Shown: in pieces, positions 34,379-46,760 of the stretch
Layout: each line of letters opens with the position of its first letter
Position numbering within the stretch: position 1 is the stretch's first letter
NCBI GenBank assembly: GCA_963693285.1
Contig: OY848917.1
Coordinates: 24,000,245 to 24,064,244, forward strand
Direction of reading: 5' to 3'
Length of the DNA stretch: 64,000 bases
DNA from: Xestospongia muta
Lineage: Eukaryota > Porifera > Demospongiae > Haplosclerida > Petrosiidae
Program-made: the position numbers and the translations under genes
The notes under the pieces: model-generated
Database searches by the model: none
Seen by the model: only the letters and a program-made list of their open reading frames with translations
What the model was told of the DNA's origin: nothing

Positions 34379-37300
34379 CTAAAATAAAAAAAAAATAAAA
34401 TATGTAATATAACATTTGTTTCACTGCAGTGCCAACTGTGACAATAATTAGGAAGAAGGTAATTATTTAAATCAATACTGATGAATTGAAGTTAAGTAAC
34501 TTAATCTAGATATGTTGTGCATGTATAAAATGATCCTAAAAAAAGAAAAGTAGGGACAGCTATATCTCAGTCCATAAATGATATTAGTGATGTCTTCAGC
34601 ATCATCACATCATATGAAAGCAGGAACATTTGATATATGCATGTAAGACACACATGAGAAGCAACAAGACGGTATTTGTATGTCCATTTAGACTATTCTA
34701 GTACTTACTGATGCCTCATTTGGAGTACCAGTAACATTCCCAATGTTCATTTATAGAAAGCACCAGTTTACAAATGCGTATCTACATAACTACAATTGTT
34801 TTATGGTTACTAAAGAAGGAGTTCAAGTTAACTCCAATTAGAATGAGCCTCAAATTATTGACTATTTTTATGACTTCTATTATTCTTGATGAATGTAACT
34901 ATAACATCTAATTCAAAGGAAAAAATGGCATCCTCAAAGTGGGGTACTTCCAAGCTCTGTAAAGAAATTACGTTTACTTGTTAAGGCTGTCAAATAAAAA
35001 CTTCTGAAAGTAGTAGTGAAAGTAGTATCTCTGTAAAAACATAAGCATTATAAGCCTTTAACATCTATACTATTAGTTGTTGTTCAGCAAACAGAAGAAA
35101 GAAGAAGCACATTGTCTCATCCCACAGTGCTAATGTCTGCCTGTTATTGCATGCAATGTTAATAATAACATTCATACACATACATTTTGCAATTGTTCTA
35201 TTCAGAAGAAAAGTCTTATATGCCCTCAATGGTTAAGCTATTAGCTGTTGTATTGGATGTTGAGTCAGTTTGATGGAATATTTAATGCTAACAGTGTATT
35301 AGTGTTATAATAGAGAAATCAGTTTTAAAGAAGTGCAAGTTGTTCATGCAACTGGTATATAATAGTGTACATATTTGGTATTGAAAGTGGTGTGATATTA
35401 TTGAACTGAATACAATAATAGCTTAAGTTCTAGTAATGTCTTTGTATTTCAAATTTTACTCCTAATCAATTTGTTGACCAACTACTTCCACTACAACATC
35501 CACATGTACAATTAGTAGAAACGTAATAGACTCCAATGTATTTCATGTTCTGAATGTTACTTGGACCTGCACTTGTCCTAATCTGATATCAACTTTAAGT
35601 AATGTCTTTATTGGGAAAGGGATACTGAAGTAAACAAAATTTTCAAGACTAAGATTTGCTGCCAATGGTTCATTTATAGAAACAATATTTGAAGCTTTTA
35701 ATAAAAAAGATTTACTTAAGTAGCTCTTTTATATAACTTGATACATATTAGCAAGTGTTCCAGAAGAAATTGCATTTGGACTTTGATCAATGTCACCAAA
35801 TTTTATTCCTTGATGAAATTTTTGCACTTTCAGAATATTTACTTATGAACCAACAAAAGGATGGATGTCATTGCTACTGCTTTGATTGACTACTTCAACA
35901 AATGACTGAAAATATCAATTGAAACTATAACAATTTCAGTATTAGTTTTGCATTAGTTCACTGTTAATGAACTTTGTTGAGCTGCAGGCTAAGCTACTTA
36001 TCAATTTCCCATGCAAGCTAGGATCAGGGAGATTGTATAAAAACATTTCAAAGTGCAGACTTAATTGGTATATTAGATTTACCATTGGTAAAAACAATAG
36101 CTACTAAAGAGATTATTTCACTTGAACAAGAATTATTAAGATGTAAAGCAAAATTTATAGACTAAGACTAAGGTAAGAAATATTGGAAACAAGTGTTTAT
36201 TAGTGCACATTGTAAACTGAAACAAAAGAAAACACAGTATTTAATGAAAAGATATATAACACCAACATGTGTTCAAAGATCAAACAACATTAGATAAGAT
36301 ACAATTTATAATTAGTCAATAAACAAAGCACTTGTAGGTTATAATAACCGGGGTATTAATTTTCCTTCTGATTAGTATTTTGTTTTGATAGAAAGTATAT
36401 TCATGCAAGAGATAATACATTAGATGCATTGAACTTTTACAGTTAAAAGTAATTTATTTAAATACTGAATATAATGTGAATATACACTTCTAAAATTTTG
36501 CCTGTTGTCCAGTCTTGTGAAATTGTTGGAGGTTAAAGAAGAAGATTTATTTGTTATTCGACAATTTAATTATTAAGAGATCAGGAACAGGTGGAAATTT
36601 GATAATCTTGACCTTTTTAATTAATTTTTGTAGTAACAGTTTGTTTCATAACACGACTACATGATAGAAGGGACTGATTGAGAAGTAAAGTTAGATTATT
36701 TTAAACAACAGCAGTTTCCTCAAAATTCCTTTGCATTAGATTAATGGATAACAAGTTGTTCTAATTTCCTCAAATTGGCAATGCTAATAAAATGTAATCA
36801 TCAATTGTTCACGCTTTTGTAATTAACTTTTAAGCTTTGATAACGTTTGCTGTCAGAATGCAATTAACACTTCACTAATTGCATTCTTATAAAAACTACT
36901 AGCCAATTAGTTCACCTGCTGTTACTTGAGGCCAAAGTAGGATCATTGCAATGACTTTGACATTGCAGACAAGTACATACTAACTCTTCTCTATCATTTT
37001 TAAGGACAGTACTCAGACTCCTCATCACACAACTGTTTGGTTTGGGCAACTGTTTCTACCTTTGGTTTTAAGATTTCTTATGACACATCTTTACTAAATT
37101 GCCTCAGTTGTGGCACACAACATCCTGAAAATGACAGCTTGGACCCATATTATTACTGCCACAACAATAACAAGACTTAAATGTTGTCCTTTTTCTTTAA
37201 ATTATATGGATTTGCTCCGATGTGTGTTGGAACTATTTTATCTTGAAACTGTAACTACTCATGAATAGCTCTACTGGCTGACTCCATTGATTAAACAATG

Positions 37301-38410
37301 TCAAACATTTGTTTGATCATACTCAGAAATTAGTCTTCATTATCTACTGCTATCGTTCACCACATAGAAAAATTATCACATATATAAGATGTCATCTAGC
37401 GACCTCCTTGAAGTCACAAAAACTCGGCAATTTGCCTTATAATTAGGTCGGCTATGTAAATTCTATAGAATCATCTTTAACGAGAGTGAAACTTGAAACA
37501 TTGGAAGTTAATAGATAATGTAGATAGTAGTGATACTCGATCAGAGCAATTTGCTCATCGTAGGTTTGTCCACCGGCTCCACCAAATTTCACGCTAATGA
37601 ATACATCTCGTAAACTATTACAGTCACTAACCAACCTTTTAAGAAAAAAGGCAGGATAACATAGAGGATACTAACAACATGGGACAGACAGAAGTAGGGT
37701 GGGCGATATTTAGATAATAGCACTCGTTATCTGTACTGAGTTCCCGAGTTATTACCACTTTTATACGCCCACTCATCCACTAAAGGTTTACAACTTATTT
37801 AAAAGATTTATGAAAAAACATTTAACTTTTTAATAATAGTATTATCGATTTATGCTTCATATCGTCGGAATCTCAACTATATTAATATCGGCCTTTCGCA
37901 ACGATTATGATTCAGCCAAGCATCTCAGATGAAACGAATGTTTTAACCTACGTCATGATTGTTTTGTTAGTAATGTCTAAATGTGCATATTAAATGGATA
38001 ACTAGTGAAAGTGTATCAAAAACTGCTGTGTGCATGCCATATCAATGGGAAGGGGAATGTATAATACACTTGCCTCTTTGACAAAAATTCCCTCTAATGT
38101 AATATATATGACTTTACCATCATTTAATGATGTAATAATTTTCACTCGAATGCTCACACACAAACACACACACTCACATACACATACATATATAGATACA
38201 TACATACGTATATGTATGTATGTATATATGCATGTATGTATGTATTTATGTATATGATATTGTATTGATATTATATATTATAAAGCTAACATAACTGGAA
38301 CAAAGAATACGCTTAGATAAAAATTCCTATTCAATTTCAATTAACCATAATTTAACCATGTACATGTATGTATATTATATATATATATATTATATACATT
38401 TTATATATAC
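34379..38410 (-). other. Large intron of pseudogene B
   Basis: It aligns by eye with gene A intron 9894-14765 and lacks the 734-bp transposon and the internal duplication. It contains a microsatellite (about 38155-38250). No exon is recognised. Confidence 0.6.
38150..38265. repeat. CACA/CATA/TGTA microsatellite
   Basis: Short-period repeats in the gene B intron; open frames across it on both strands are artefacts. A weaker equivalent is near 14670-14695. Confidence 0.9.
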
Positions 38411-38543
38411 CTCTGAGAAGATCTTTCAATGTAAGTAGGAGTTGACGTGTATTATATTGCTCATCATTAGATATCCAACTGTCAACAACGGACAAGAAAG
38501 TAGCAGCTACCTCCCTTGTGCATGTAGTTGCAGTTTGAAGAAC
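38411..38543 (-). pseudogene. Gene B exon 3 (stanniocalcin-like, C-terminal part)
   Basis: 133 nt, the same as gene A exon 3, open and with intact TATAG acceptor and GTATAT donor. Confidence 0.7.
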
Positions 38544-38597
38544 CTATAGTGATATGTTATCTTCAATGATATTATATAGATATTATTGATTTCAAAC

Positions 38598-38837
38598 CTA
38601 TTGAATTGCCTATTCATTGGAAAAATTAGTCAGGCCAAAAATTTCAAAGGCAAGGCATTTCAAGTTAGTGTCGCTCAAAAGAATATCAGTACAGAATCCA
38701 TTATCAGTATAACAGGATTGATGACTATTGAAAGCAGTTGTTTGCAATTGACTGCATGTTCCATTTGATTTGTAGACATTGCTGTTCAAAATAGCTTTCA
38801 TGAGACAACTTTTCACTTTCTCAAACCAAATTAGACC
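38598..38837 (-). pseudogene. Gene B exon 2 with two stop codons
   Basis: It has the same length (240 nt) as gene A exon 2 and aligns throughout. Two CAG codons of gene A have become TAG at 38610-38612 and 38598-38600. Confidence 0.85.
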
Positions 38838-38884
38838 CTATATTAAATTATTCAAAATTATACAAAAAACACTAAAATACTTAC

Positions 38885-38998
38885 AGCAGTTGTAAAACAA
38901 CTTTGATTATTTGTAAAATTGTGGCAGTATCTGTCACCATAGGCAAGAGGATATCCATTAGTACCACACTGAAATCTTGGCTCTACACACTGAGTATA
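38885..38998 (-). pseudogene. Gene B exon 1 remnant (signal peptide deleted)
   Basis: It matches gene A exon 1 from the TQCVEPRFQC segment to the GTAAGT donor. At 38999 the sequence becomes the terminal inverted repeat of the CACTA element, so the leader and start codon are absent. Confidence 0.85.
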
Positions 38999-39016
38999 CA
39001 CTGCAAAAAATAAAAG
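38999..39016 (+). repeat. CACTA element, left terminal inverted repeat
   Basis: CACTGCAAAAAATAAAAG; pairs with the right terminus at 45329-45346 with about one mismatch in the first 17 bases. Confidence 0.8.
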
Positions 39017-39625
39017 TTAAAATAACCATTATTCCTGGGTTAAATCCATTGAAACTGAGATGACCTTATTTAAAGTTAATTTAACTACATTAACTGTTAG
39101 GTATTTTAAATACAAAATAATTGCTTGCTTTGACCCATTTTTAAAACAACTTCGTATTATTTTACTTGATAGAACCATTTTATTTATTTAAAATTACCTA
39201 ATTTCAACTGTTAAATTTTAGTTCAGGATATTGGTTAACTAAACACAGTAGTAAGTTAAATTAACCATTATAGTTATGGTAATTGTAAACTTTACTTAAG
39301 TTAAAATTGTTAAAACAATAATGGTTACAATCTATTAAAAAAAATAGATACAATTGCAAGTAAATGTAGAAACTATTTAGCACATACCAATCATAAATGA
39401 ATTAATATACTTAAAATTTATAGAATTGGTTAAAATATAGTCTTAATAATCATAATAATATAATGACATTTGAATACATGTCTAATCAACAATGGAAAAT
39501 AAAACAAAATACTAATCATAACAATATCACATTTAGAATACAAGTCTTATTAACAATTGAGAAAATAGCAAACACAAAAAAGCTAACCATGATTGTTTAA
39601 AATGATAAGATTGAAGTCTTTTGAG

Positions 39626-42070
39626 CTAAACAACAAACTTTTGTATGTCTGTAGTTACCGTGAGGTACGTAGCATTTTTTTGCTTCTTTTCTTCAGCAGT
39701 AGCTGGTAGGTTCCAAATAAATTCTTGAAAGAATAAGGCCACTTCTTGAACTTGTTTTTCATAGCGTAAGTTGAATATATAATGAGATATGAACCACAAA
39801 TTCAGCCCTTTAGCAAAATCATTGGTCTGTGTTAAAACAAGGTCATCCACGAAAACAAAATAATCAGCTGAATCTTGGTTTTCAAAACTGGCAAAGAGTG
39901 GGGCTGTTCTCCTTGGACTCCTTGTAGCAACGTCTGAAGGATCATCAGTCATCTGGTAAGAGCAAACAGATAATAAGTATTAATTAATTACATTAAATTT
40001 CCAGTGAATGTCAAGAATAACTAATGGTTGCATTAAAGTTGTTTTTATAGCATTCAATCTCATGAAAGGTAGCACATGTATGCATTTTCATAAAAGCACA
40101 TCTTATAACTTACCATACATTTTTCATATATATAAATTAGTACATCTTCACTTCCTTTTTTTGGTAAAAGTTTACATAAGGCAGATAGAGCAACCTTCTG
40201 CTTCTGGTTATCATCACCTAGATTTAAAAACACCAGATATTAATTTACCACTTCACTTCATAATATTAATAAAGAAATCACCTTTATATTTTGTTTGCTC
40301 TATTGAAAGAGTTTCAGCTTGTTTTCCAGATAAACTAGTGTTACAATATTCTATAATAGCTGGGACCCACTTATTTGTCCAACAGTCAATGGCAGCTTTA
40401 AAGAGTCCTGTCCCTTCAAGAATGAGATCAACTTCTTGCTCAAGCTATCAAAAAAAGAATATACAAATGAAATTGTAAGAAGCCAATCAGTATCATTTTG
40501 CTAGCACTTAAATATTTTTCTATAAACTTAACATCTTTCATAACATATTATGGTCTATAGAGAAAGCATGTACTTACTATTTAACCTGGTTGCTTAAAGT
40601 GGCTTTTAATGTTGACAATAATTCCTTTTCTCATGCATGGTAAGGGGATCAGCTAGAAATAACATATACTTAGTCTTACCACATAGTTTTTATGTAGCTC
40701 ATTATAAGTTTGTAATAGACTAGTTGCACTAATTTCCTCAGAGTCAAGCAAAACATCTTCACGTCTCTTTGTGAATGTCTGCTGAGACAAAGACAACACT
40801 ATCTCTTTGCGTGGATTTTCTTTTTGCCATTCCTTTTGTAACAATAATATATTTCGAGATACAGTAACACTATCATCAGCAGTGTCCCTGAGTGGAGGAT
40901 AACGAGTTAAAAGTAAAGTCTTTTTTTGGGCCTTCCACGTTTTGATTTTGGGGTTTGATCTACTTCATTGTGACTATTGTGTGGCTTTTTTCGTGGAGTA
41001 CCTCTCACATTGTGTACTCGTTCAATAATTTTTTTCTCCCAAGAGCCCTGTAGAGTTAAAACTTGTGATTAACAATTAAGAAACATATATAAACACTTTA
41101 ATCAGTAAACAAAACCACATTGAAACCATAATAATTTAGAAGACACCTTTTAACCACAAATTACTTCACAGTTTACACATTATAATAACATATCCTCTGT
41201 GAATATATTTATGGTAGGCTCTAGTTTGTAATACATTATAATTATATTTAGGCAACTCACATATCCAGAAACTTTGTGTCCAATATCTTTCATAAAATCA
41301 TATTTCTTGACTAGCATTTTTGCAACTTCAGTACAAAATTCTTTATTTGGACTTAGATTAAATGAGTACATTTGAACCACAAGGTCACGAACTATTTCAC
41401 AACGAATGTCTCTCACCAGGGATAGCTTTCGTTCTTCTTCTGTTGGTTTGTTAATGTACTCCATAATAGATGGCCTCCATGTATCCGGTATTTTAAATTT
41501 ATGCATCATTGCAGAGGCAGAAGAAGCAACAGAAATGTTGTCAGATTCACTATAGCTTGGAGATGACATTGGTGGAGAACACGGTATAGATTGAGGACTG
41601 TTTACTGAATATGGAGATTGCTCTGATATTTGAGGGGGTTCTGAAGTCTGCATCGAAACTATTTCAGCTGATATAGCTACATGTACCTATACATAAACAT
41701 TACAATATTTCTTGTATCCATAAACATACAATTGAATTATATTTATTCATAGGTCATCATAACTAAATGGAATAAACAACGAATAGCCTACCTTAGCCTG
41801 TAATCTTAGTATTTTCTTTACCACACCAAGCTTGGACACGAGAGACTTTACTTCATCTTCTGTCAATTCTAAGAAGGCTTCGCCATCAATATCATTACCT
41901 GTAACATCAATTCAGTATTCATATGTCAGTGTTTCTCGGTACTTACTTTCCAATACGTTACAGACGTCTGACGGTATGCCATTATCCTGTAAAAATATAG
42001 CAAGATTCACGGGGTCGATATCACGGCTGAACTTAACCAATTCTCCTTCTGATGTAGCAGTTACAGCCAT
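39626..42070 (-). pseudogene. SAM-domain accessory gene of the CACTA element, one frameshift
   Basis: Seven exons fit by splice sites and phase: 42070-41947, 41898-41792, 41686-41261, 41047-40680, 40444-40282, 40217-40114 and 39952-39626. Exons 1-2 encode a SAM domain (VNLAIFLQDNGIPSDVC then LTEDEVKSLV). Exon 3 has a Ser/Pro-rich stretch followed by WRPSIMEYI, RCEIVRDLVVQM and FCTEVAKMLVKKYDFMKD. Exon 4 has a basic PKSKRGRPKK segment. The architecture is like proteins annotated in fish as SAM-domain-containing protein 3-like. Exon 4 is 368 nt; a base is missing in the 7-base A run (T run at 40921-40927), shifting the frame into a stop, while all other exons are open. The function within the element is unknown. 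Confidence 0.7.
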
Positions 42071-42178
42071 TGCTAGCACGCTCTATTGATCTGAGAAATG
42101 GCTTGATCTGATTGGCTTAAAAATAATGTTGGCGCTAGTAGTTATATAGAGGAAATTAATCAATAGTTAAAATTAATG

Positions 42179-44822
42179 ATGGCAAGTGAAACATCTCCAA
42201 TTGTTGAATGCCCTCTGTGTGGCTACTTCTCGCCAAGTTTGACGTATCATGTAAGTCATCTACGCTTGGTGCATTCCAAGGATTCATCTTTCTCCATTGT
42301 ATGTAATATCGAAGGATGAAAACACGTATTTAAGGCATTCACTGCTTACAACAGCCACATATACCGTCATCACAGAGTAGCACTTGGATTAGACAAACAT
42401 ATTGAAGAGTCAAATGTACAATCAAGTACTGCACTTCAACCTTCTACTACAGCTAATGATCTTGACATATTTGATCTAGTCAGCGATGAAGCTCCTATTA
42501 GCTCATATGCTGATGCTAATGTAACTTTAACAGATTGCAGAACCACTCAACAATTTGATCACACTATTAAAGCTGCTAAGCTCCTTCTTCATCTTCGAGA
42601 AGGTCGTAACATCTCTCAAGCTGCCTTAATTGATGTAATGGAGAATTGTCATATTTTATGTGCACAACAAGTTAATAATTTAAAACATGAAGTACGACAA
42701 AAGTTGATTCAAGCTAATATTGACATTAGCAGTATTAATGGATTGGAAGATGTTTTAAATGAACAACCATCTCATCCATTTGAAGGTATCAATACTATTT
42801 ATTTATTTGAGAAGTATTGTGCAGATCACTTGGGCTATGTAGTAAGTGAAAAACTATTACATGAATTACATGTTTTTAGTCATCAGAATTTATTGTTAGT
42901 ATATTGTAATTGTATATCTCACATCTATTATTCGTTATCTCAAGGAACCTCAAGAAATTTCATTGAAACAGACAAGTTGGATTAATTGGTTCGGGGGTTA
43001 CAAACGGAGAAAGGTATTGAAAAAGGATAAATTTTATTACATATCTTTGCTGGATAGCCTTACAAATATCCTTAAGCTAGTGGATTTTCAAACTGAAGTC
43101 TTAAATCCTCACAACAGTAATGTTGATGAGCAATTACATGACTTCTGCGATGGCACAATATTTTACTCACATCCATTGTTTAACTCAGATCCATATGCTT
43201 TGCAAATAGTGGCTTATTACGATCAAATTGAAGTAGTAAATCCTCTTGGTTCATATGTCCGAAAGCACAAACTTGGGTGCATGTTTTACTTTCTAGCTAA
43301 TGTAAGGCCACAATATCGTTCCACTCTAAAAACAATACAACTTGTTGCTATTGGAAAGTATGAGGACATTCAGAAACATGGAATTGATGAATTTATGGCA
43401 CCATTTGTTGATGACATAAAGACCTTGTACTGTAATGGAATAAAGGTTTCAATAGCAGGCATAGACCATATTTTACATGGTGGACTTTTGGCTTTCTTAG
43501 CAGATAACCTTGCTGCTCATTTAGTAGGTGGATTCAAACAAAGCATGTCCTTTGCATTAAGAATATGTCAGGAGTTCATGATCACACATGAACAATCACA
43601 AAGTCTATTTTTTGAAAGTGATTGTGTAATACGTACACCAGACACCCACTTTGAGCAGTGTGCACTTTTGGCAGGTCCACTTTCTGAACATCATTCAACA
43701 TCTTATGGAATTACCAGACTCTCAATCCTAGAAGAAATCCCCAGTTTCTCTGTCACCAGTGGACTACCACATGATATAATGCATGACTTATATGAAGGAG
43801 TTGTACCATATCACTTGTCACTTCTTCTTAATTATTGTGTTCATGAAAAGTTTTTTACACTTGAGGAATTAAATCAGAGAATTGGAGCTACCGACTTTTT
43901 AAATACCAAACCTTGTCTCATTGACCCTAACATATGTCGTACTGAATCTAAAGTAAAACAGTCAGCTTCCCAAATGATGACTCTCTGTCGTGAATTTCCG
44001 CTTTTAATTGCAGACAATATTCCTGAAAATGATCCCCACTGGCAAGAGTTCCTGCTTCTTCTCAAAATATGCAGTATTGCTATTGCACCAACATGTACTT
44101 ATGACCTTATAGCTTATCTTAGAATAATTATTGATGAGTACTTAAGTACATTCCATGGACTTTATCCACATAAGACTTTGATACCAAAACAACACTATAT
44201 GATTCATTATCCTTCACAAATGGAGAAGTTTGGGCCACTAATTAATTCATGGACTATGCGTCAAGAGTCTAAGCTAAGCTTTGTCAAAAGAGCATCTCGT
44301 TTTAGCAATTATAAGAATGTGCCTAAAACAATAGCACGAAGACATCAATTTTGGCTTTGCTATCAAATGCATTCTAATCCCTTCATGCTTTCACCTCAAA
44401 TGGATATAAGTCCAAAACAATCTTCTAATACTCTATCATGTGAAGATGACTACATTCAGTGTGAACTGAAACGAATAGTTCCAAATCTAAGTGATGATGA
44501 TGTTCTTTGTCATCCTGAATGGGTTAATCTTCAAAGCTCACATTTTTACAAAGGCTTGTACATCTTACTTAAGTATGATATAATTACTCCAGTTTTTGGT
44601 AAAATTATTGACCTAGTTACTGTTGACAACACACTTATTATATGTGTGCTAGAGTACTATGGTCATTTCTTCAGTTCTCACTACAATGCATTTGCAATTA
44701 GAACTAAAGGTGTTGTCTCAGCTATTTATGTTTATTCCATAGCAGATCATCGTCCTTTCCACGCTCGATTCAATTTTTCACCAGAGAAATATTCATATAT
44801 AACATTGCCATACTATTATTAA
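42179..44822 (+). pseudogene. Zinc-finger/TNP2-like transposase of the CACTA element, one nonsense codon
   Basis: The first exon starts at 42179 (an alternative in-frame ATG lies at 42176) with a C2H2-like finger (CPLCGYF...HVSHLRLVH) and a second finger-like segment (AYNSHIYRHH). An intron at 42842-42944 (GTAAGT...CAAG) joins frame 2 to frame 0, and exon 2 runs to 44822. Exon 2 has YYDQIEVVNPLGSYVRKHKLG, an RPQYRSTLKTIQLVAIGKY block, LADNLAAHLVGGFKQS, GLPHDIMHDLYEGVVP and a C-terminal LIPKQHYMIHYP...GPLINSWTMRQESK region. These resemble the TNP2 transposase and its DUF4218-like tail of CACTA elements; the animal families of this type are also compared with KDZ transposases. A TGA at 42317-42319 sits where a zinc-finger Cys is expected, the only lesion I find. 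Confidence 0.68.
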
Positions 44823-45328
44823 TAATCATTGTTATGTGTTGATAGTTATTTGCTCCAATGTTTCGGTTTAAAAAATAACATTTTATTTCATAATTCAATC
44901 ATAAACTTAATAAGAATAAATATAGTCAAAGGTCAGTACTGACATTTATAGAAAAGCAATACCTTTAAAAATTAACCTGAAAATTTAGAAGTAATTATTA
45001 TAATAATCAAATAAATTGTTAATCTTAACTGAAATAAGTCTTCCATTTTAATGTAAATCCAGGTTGTTTCAATCTTGATGGTATTGAAATAACACTATTA
45101 ACAGATTATTATAACTATTTTTTTAGGGAGGATATAACTTGATATATATGTTTGTTGTTTTTACCTTCTGATTACTTAAATTTATCTTTCTTGGTGCTTA
45201 TTATAACCTTGAATGGTTGTTTGAAATGACTAAATTAGAAATAACCTTTGATTGGCATTTTTATATTAAGGTTGTTTATTATAACTGGGGAAAATGCAAT
45301 TAAAAAAACCACATAAAGTTAATTTAAT

Positions 45329-45346
45329 ATTTTATTTTTGGCAGTG
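45329..45346 (-). repeat. CACTA element, right terminal inverted repeat
   Basis: Reads CACTGCCAAAAATAAAAT on the minus strand. The next base, 45347, begins AACAAGTTGACTC, which matches 17621 onward near gene A. Confidence 0.8.
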
Positions 45347-45655
45347 AACAAGTTGACTCGGAACAATTTAGTGAAAGAGATAGAGTGTTTGTTGAAAATT
45401 ATAGAGACTGTCCCAAATGCACTGAAGAAACTATTTCCAAAAAATTAAGTACGGTATAATAAATAGTTGTTAAAACTAGTAACATACTGTGGTTGTTATA
45501 TTTATATCTTTAAAAGGTTAATAATTATATAAAGGTCAATACAGCACATACTAATAAGACAATTATTATATTGAGGGTCTATCAAGAATATGTAACCATA
45601 ATAAATATTAACAAAAAATCATTTTCCAATTATTAGTACACATTACATACAACTT
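45347..45655 (+). mobile_element. Gypsy-like retroelement tail (truncated copy)
   Basis: It begins SEQFSERDRVFVENYRDCPK-like on the plus strand and continues with LTR sequence to ...TAGTACACA near 45640. It matches copy i at 17621-18258 but has an internal deletion. The 8-Cys exon that should follow is missing; only about 12 bases remain before a T-rich break. Confidence 0.5.
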
Positions 45656-46065
45656 TTTTTTCATTACTCAAATTGTTCATAAAATGATATATAGTCTCAT
45701 ATGATATATAAAATAAGTAGTATATTAAGCAATGTGAGAACAGTAATATACACACAAAGAAAGAGAAAATGATAAACATGATAATGTAGGAACAACTAAC
45801 TCTTGTGTAATATAAAGACTTTAAAAAATATGATATATATATAAACAGTTAACTTGAAAGTTAGTTAAGATGACCTTCCGCCCTCTGAAGGGCTATAGGA
45901 CACTCAGTAGCTGGATGGTATCGGGATGATCTCACTTCCCTAATGGACATGATAGAAACTCTTAGAAATGCAAAACTTAGTCTGCATCATATCCAGTTCA
46001 GAGTCATAGCATAGGGGATATCTCTTTTTCAGTCACATCAAGTCAATATCAAGTCAAGCACCACT

Positions 46066-46760
46066 TTAAGTGATGGCAGAGAGGTGAGACATGGACTCAC
46101 CCAAAAGTGGCTGTAGGTGAGGTTCAGTGGACACCCCATGGTAGACTTTTGTCAGTAGTGTGGCAGTGATATCTCTCATTTCATTGTGTCTCACAGCTGG
46201 TAAGCCTCCAGTTTTGCAAGTCAGGGCATGCTCAACACTGAATGGTTGTCCGCAGATGCAGTGAGATGGTGAGTTCTGAAGTGACCATCCATATCTGAGG
46301 GAGAGAATGTCTCTGAAGGCAGCTTTGTGCAAAGCAAAGCTGTACTCAACAATGGGGAGTGCTGTTAGCCAGGTGGACGCTTCCTTTTTTGATAGAGTTC
46401 CATGGAGCGATGGAGAGGGGTTGGCAGATGCTTTGAAGGGTTTTAGCTTCTTCCTTCTGTCTCATGTATTTAGTATGCTGAATCCTCCTCTTGATATTCC
46501 GCTGAACTGAATGACAGTTATCTAACCAATGATCCTGGTTGATGATTAACTCAATGAGTGGGGCACTGATAAGCTGCGAGGCAGCCCGTTGCTATTTTGC
46601 TGAAGCAATGGGATTAGTTAAACCCAGCCCACCAAGTCGTGTAGGCAATGCTAATATCTCTCGTATATGTTCCACTGGTAGAGGTTGCCCTGTAAGTGCA
46701 GGAATAAAGCGTGATTGAATCATTTTCTCCAAAGATTCCAAGATTCCATAAAATTGGCCT
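46066..46760 (-). mobile_element. Decayed reverse-transcriptase-type element, C-terminal part
   Basis: On the minus strand two adjoining frames read RFIPALTGQPLPVEH, LPTRLGGLGLTNPI and then FRDILSLRYGWSLQNSPSHC, CGQPFSVEHALTC, GLPAVRHNEMRD. I recall these blocks from the C-terminal regions of RT-bearing retroelement proteins in marine invertebrates. Frame breaks separate them, so it is not functional. The superfamily is uncertain. Confidence 0.5.

Larger units (their letters stand above)
23897..38998 (-). pseudogene. Gene B: paralogue of gene A, pseudogene truncated by a CACTA element
   Basis: The exon order is that of gene A: partial exon 1 (38998-38885), exons 2-3, IgGFc, Kunitz, 8-Cys, 8-Cys, IgGFc, Kunitz, 8-Cys, then Ser/Thr linkers and SMB exons. 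The final 8-Cys exon ends in a stop. The signal peptide and start are gone. Further lesions are two TAG codons in exon 2 (38610-38612 and 38598-38600), a one-base deletion in the second 8-Cys exon (about 32357-32361), a TAA in the second IgGFc exon (30544-30546) and a one-base deletion in an SMB exon (about 26149). All splice sites I checked remain. A shorter product from an internal promoter cannot be excluded, but full-length function can. Confidence 0.82.
38999..45346. mobile_element. 6.35-kb CACTA-type DNA transposon
   Basis: The left end reads CACTGCAAAAAATAAAAG and the right end, on the minus strand, CACTGCCAAAAATAAAAT, giving inverted termini starting CACTG as in the EnSpm/CACTA superfamily. 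Inside are two divergent genes: a SAM-domain protein (minus) and a zinc-finger/TNP2-like transposase (plus). I see no target duplication (ATA on the left, AAC on the right). The left flank is gene B exon 1 and the right flank is retroelement tail, which in the gene A copy lie about 2.25 kb apart. A flank deletion therefore accompanied or followed insertion. Confidence 0.82.

Noticed and set aside
38002..38257. Two opposing open frames with His/Thr and Cys/Val repeats
   Set aside because: Again microsatellite read-through in the gene B intron.
42638..42985. Transposase region read as two separate genes (ending 42985 and starting 42963)
   Set aside because: A GTAAGT donor at 42842 and a CAAG acceptor at 42944 join the two frames in phase, so one spliced gene explains it better.
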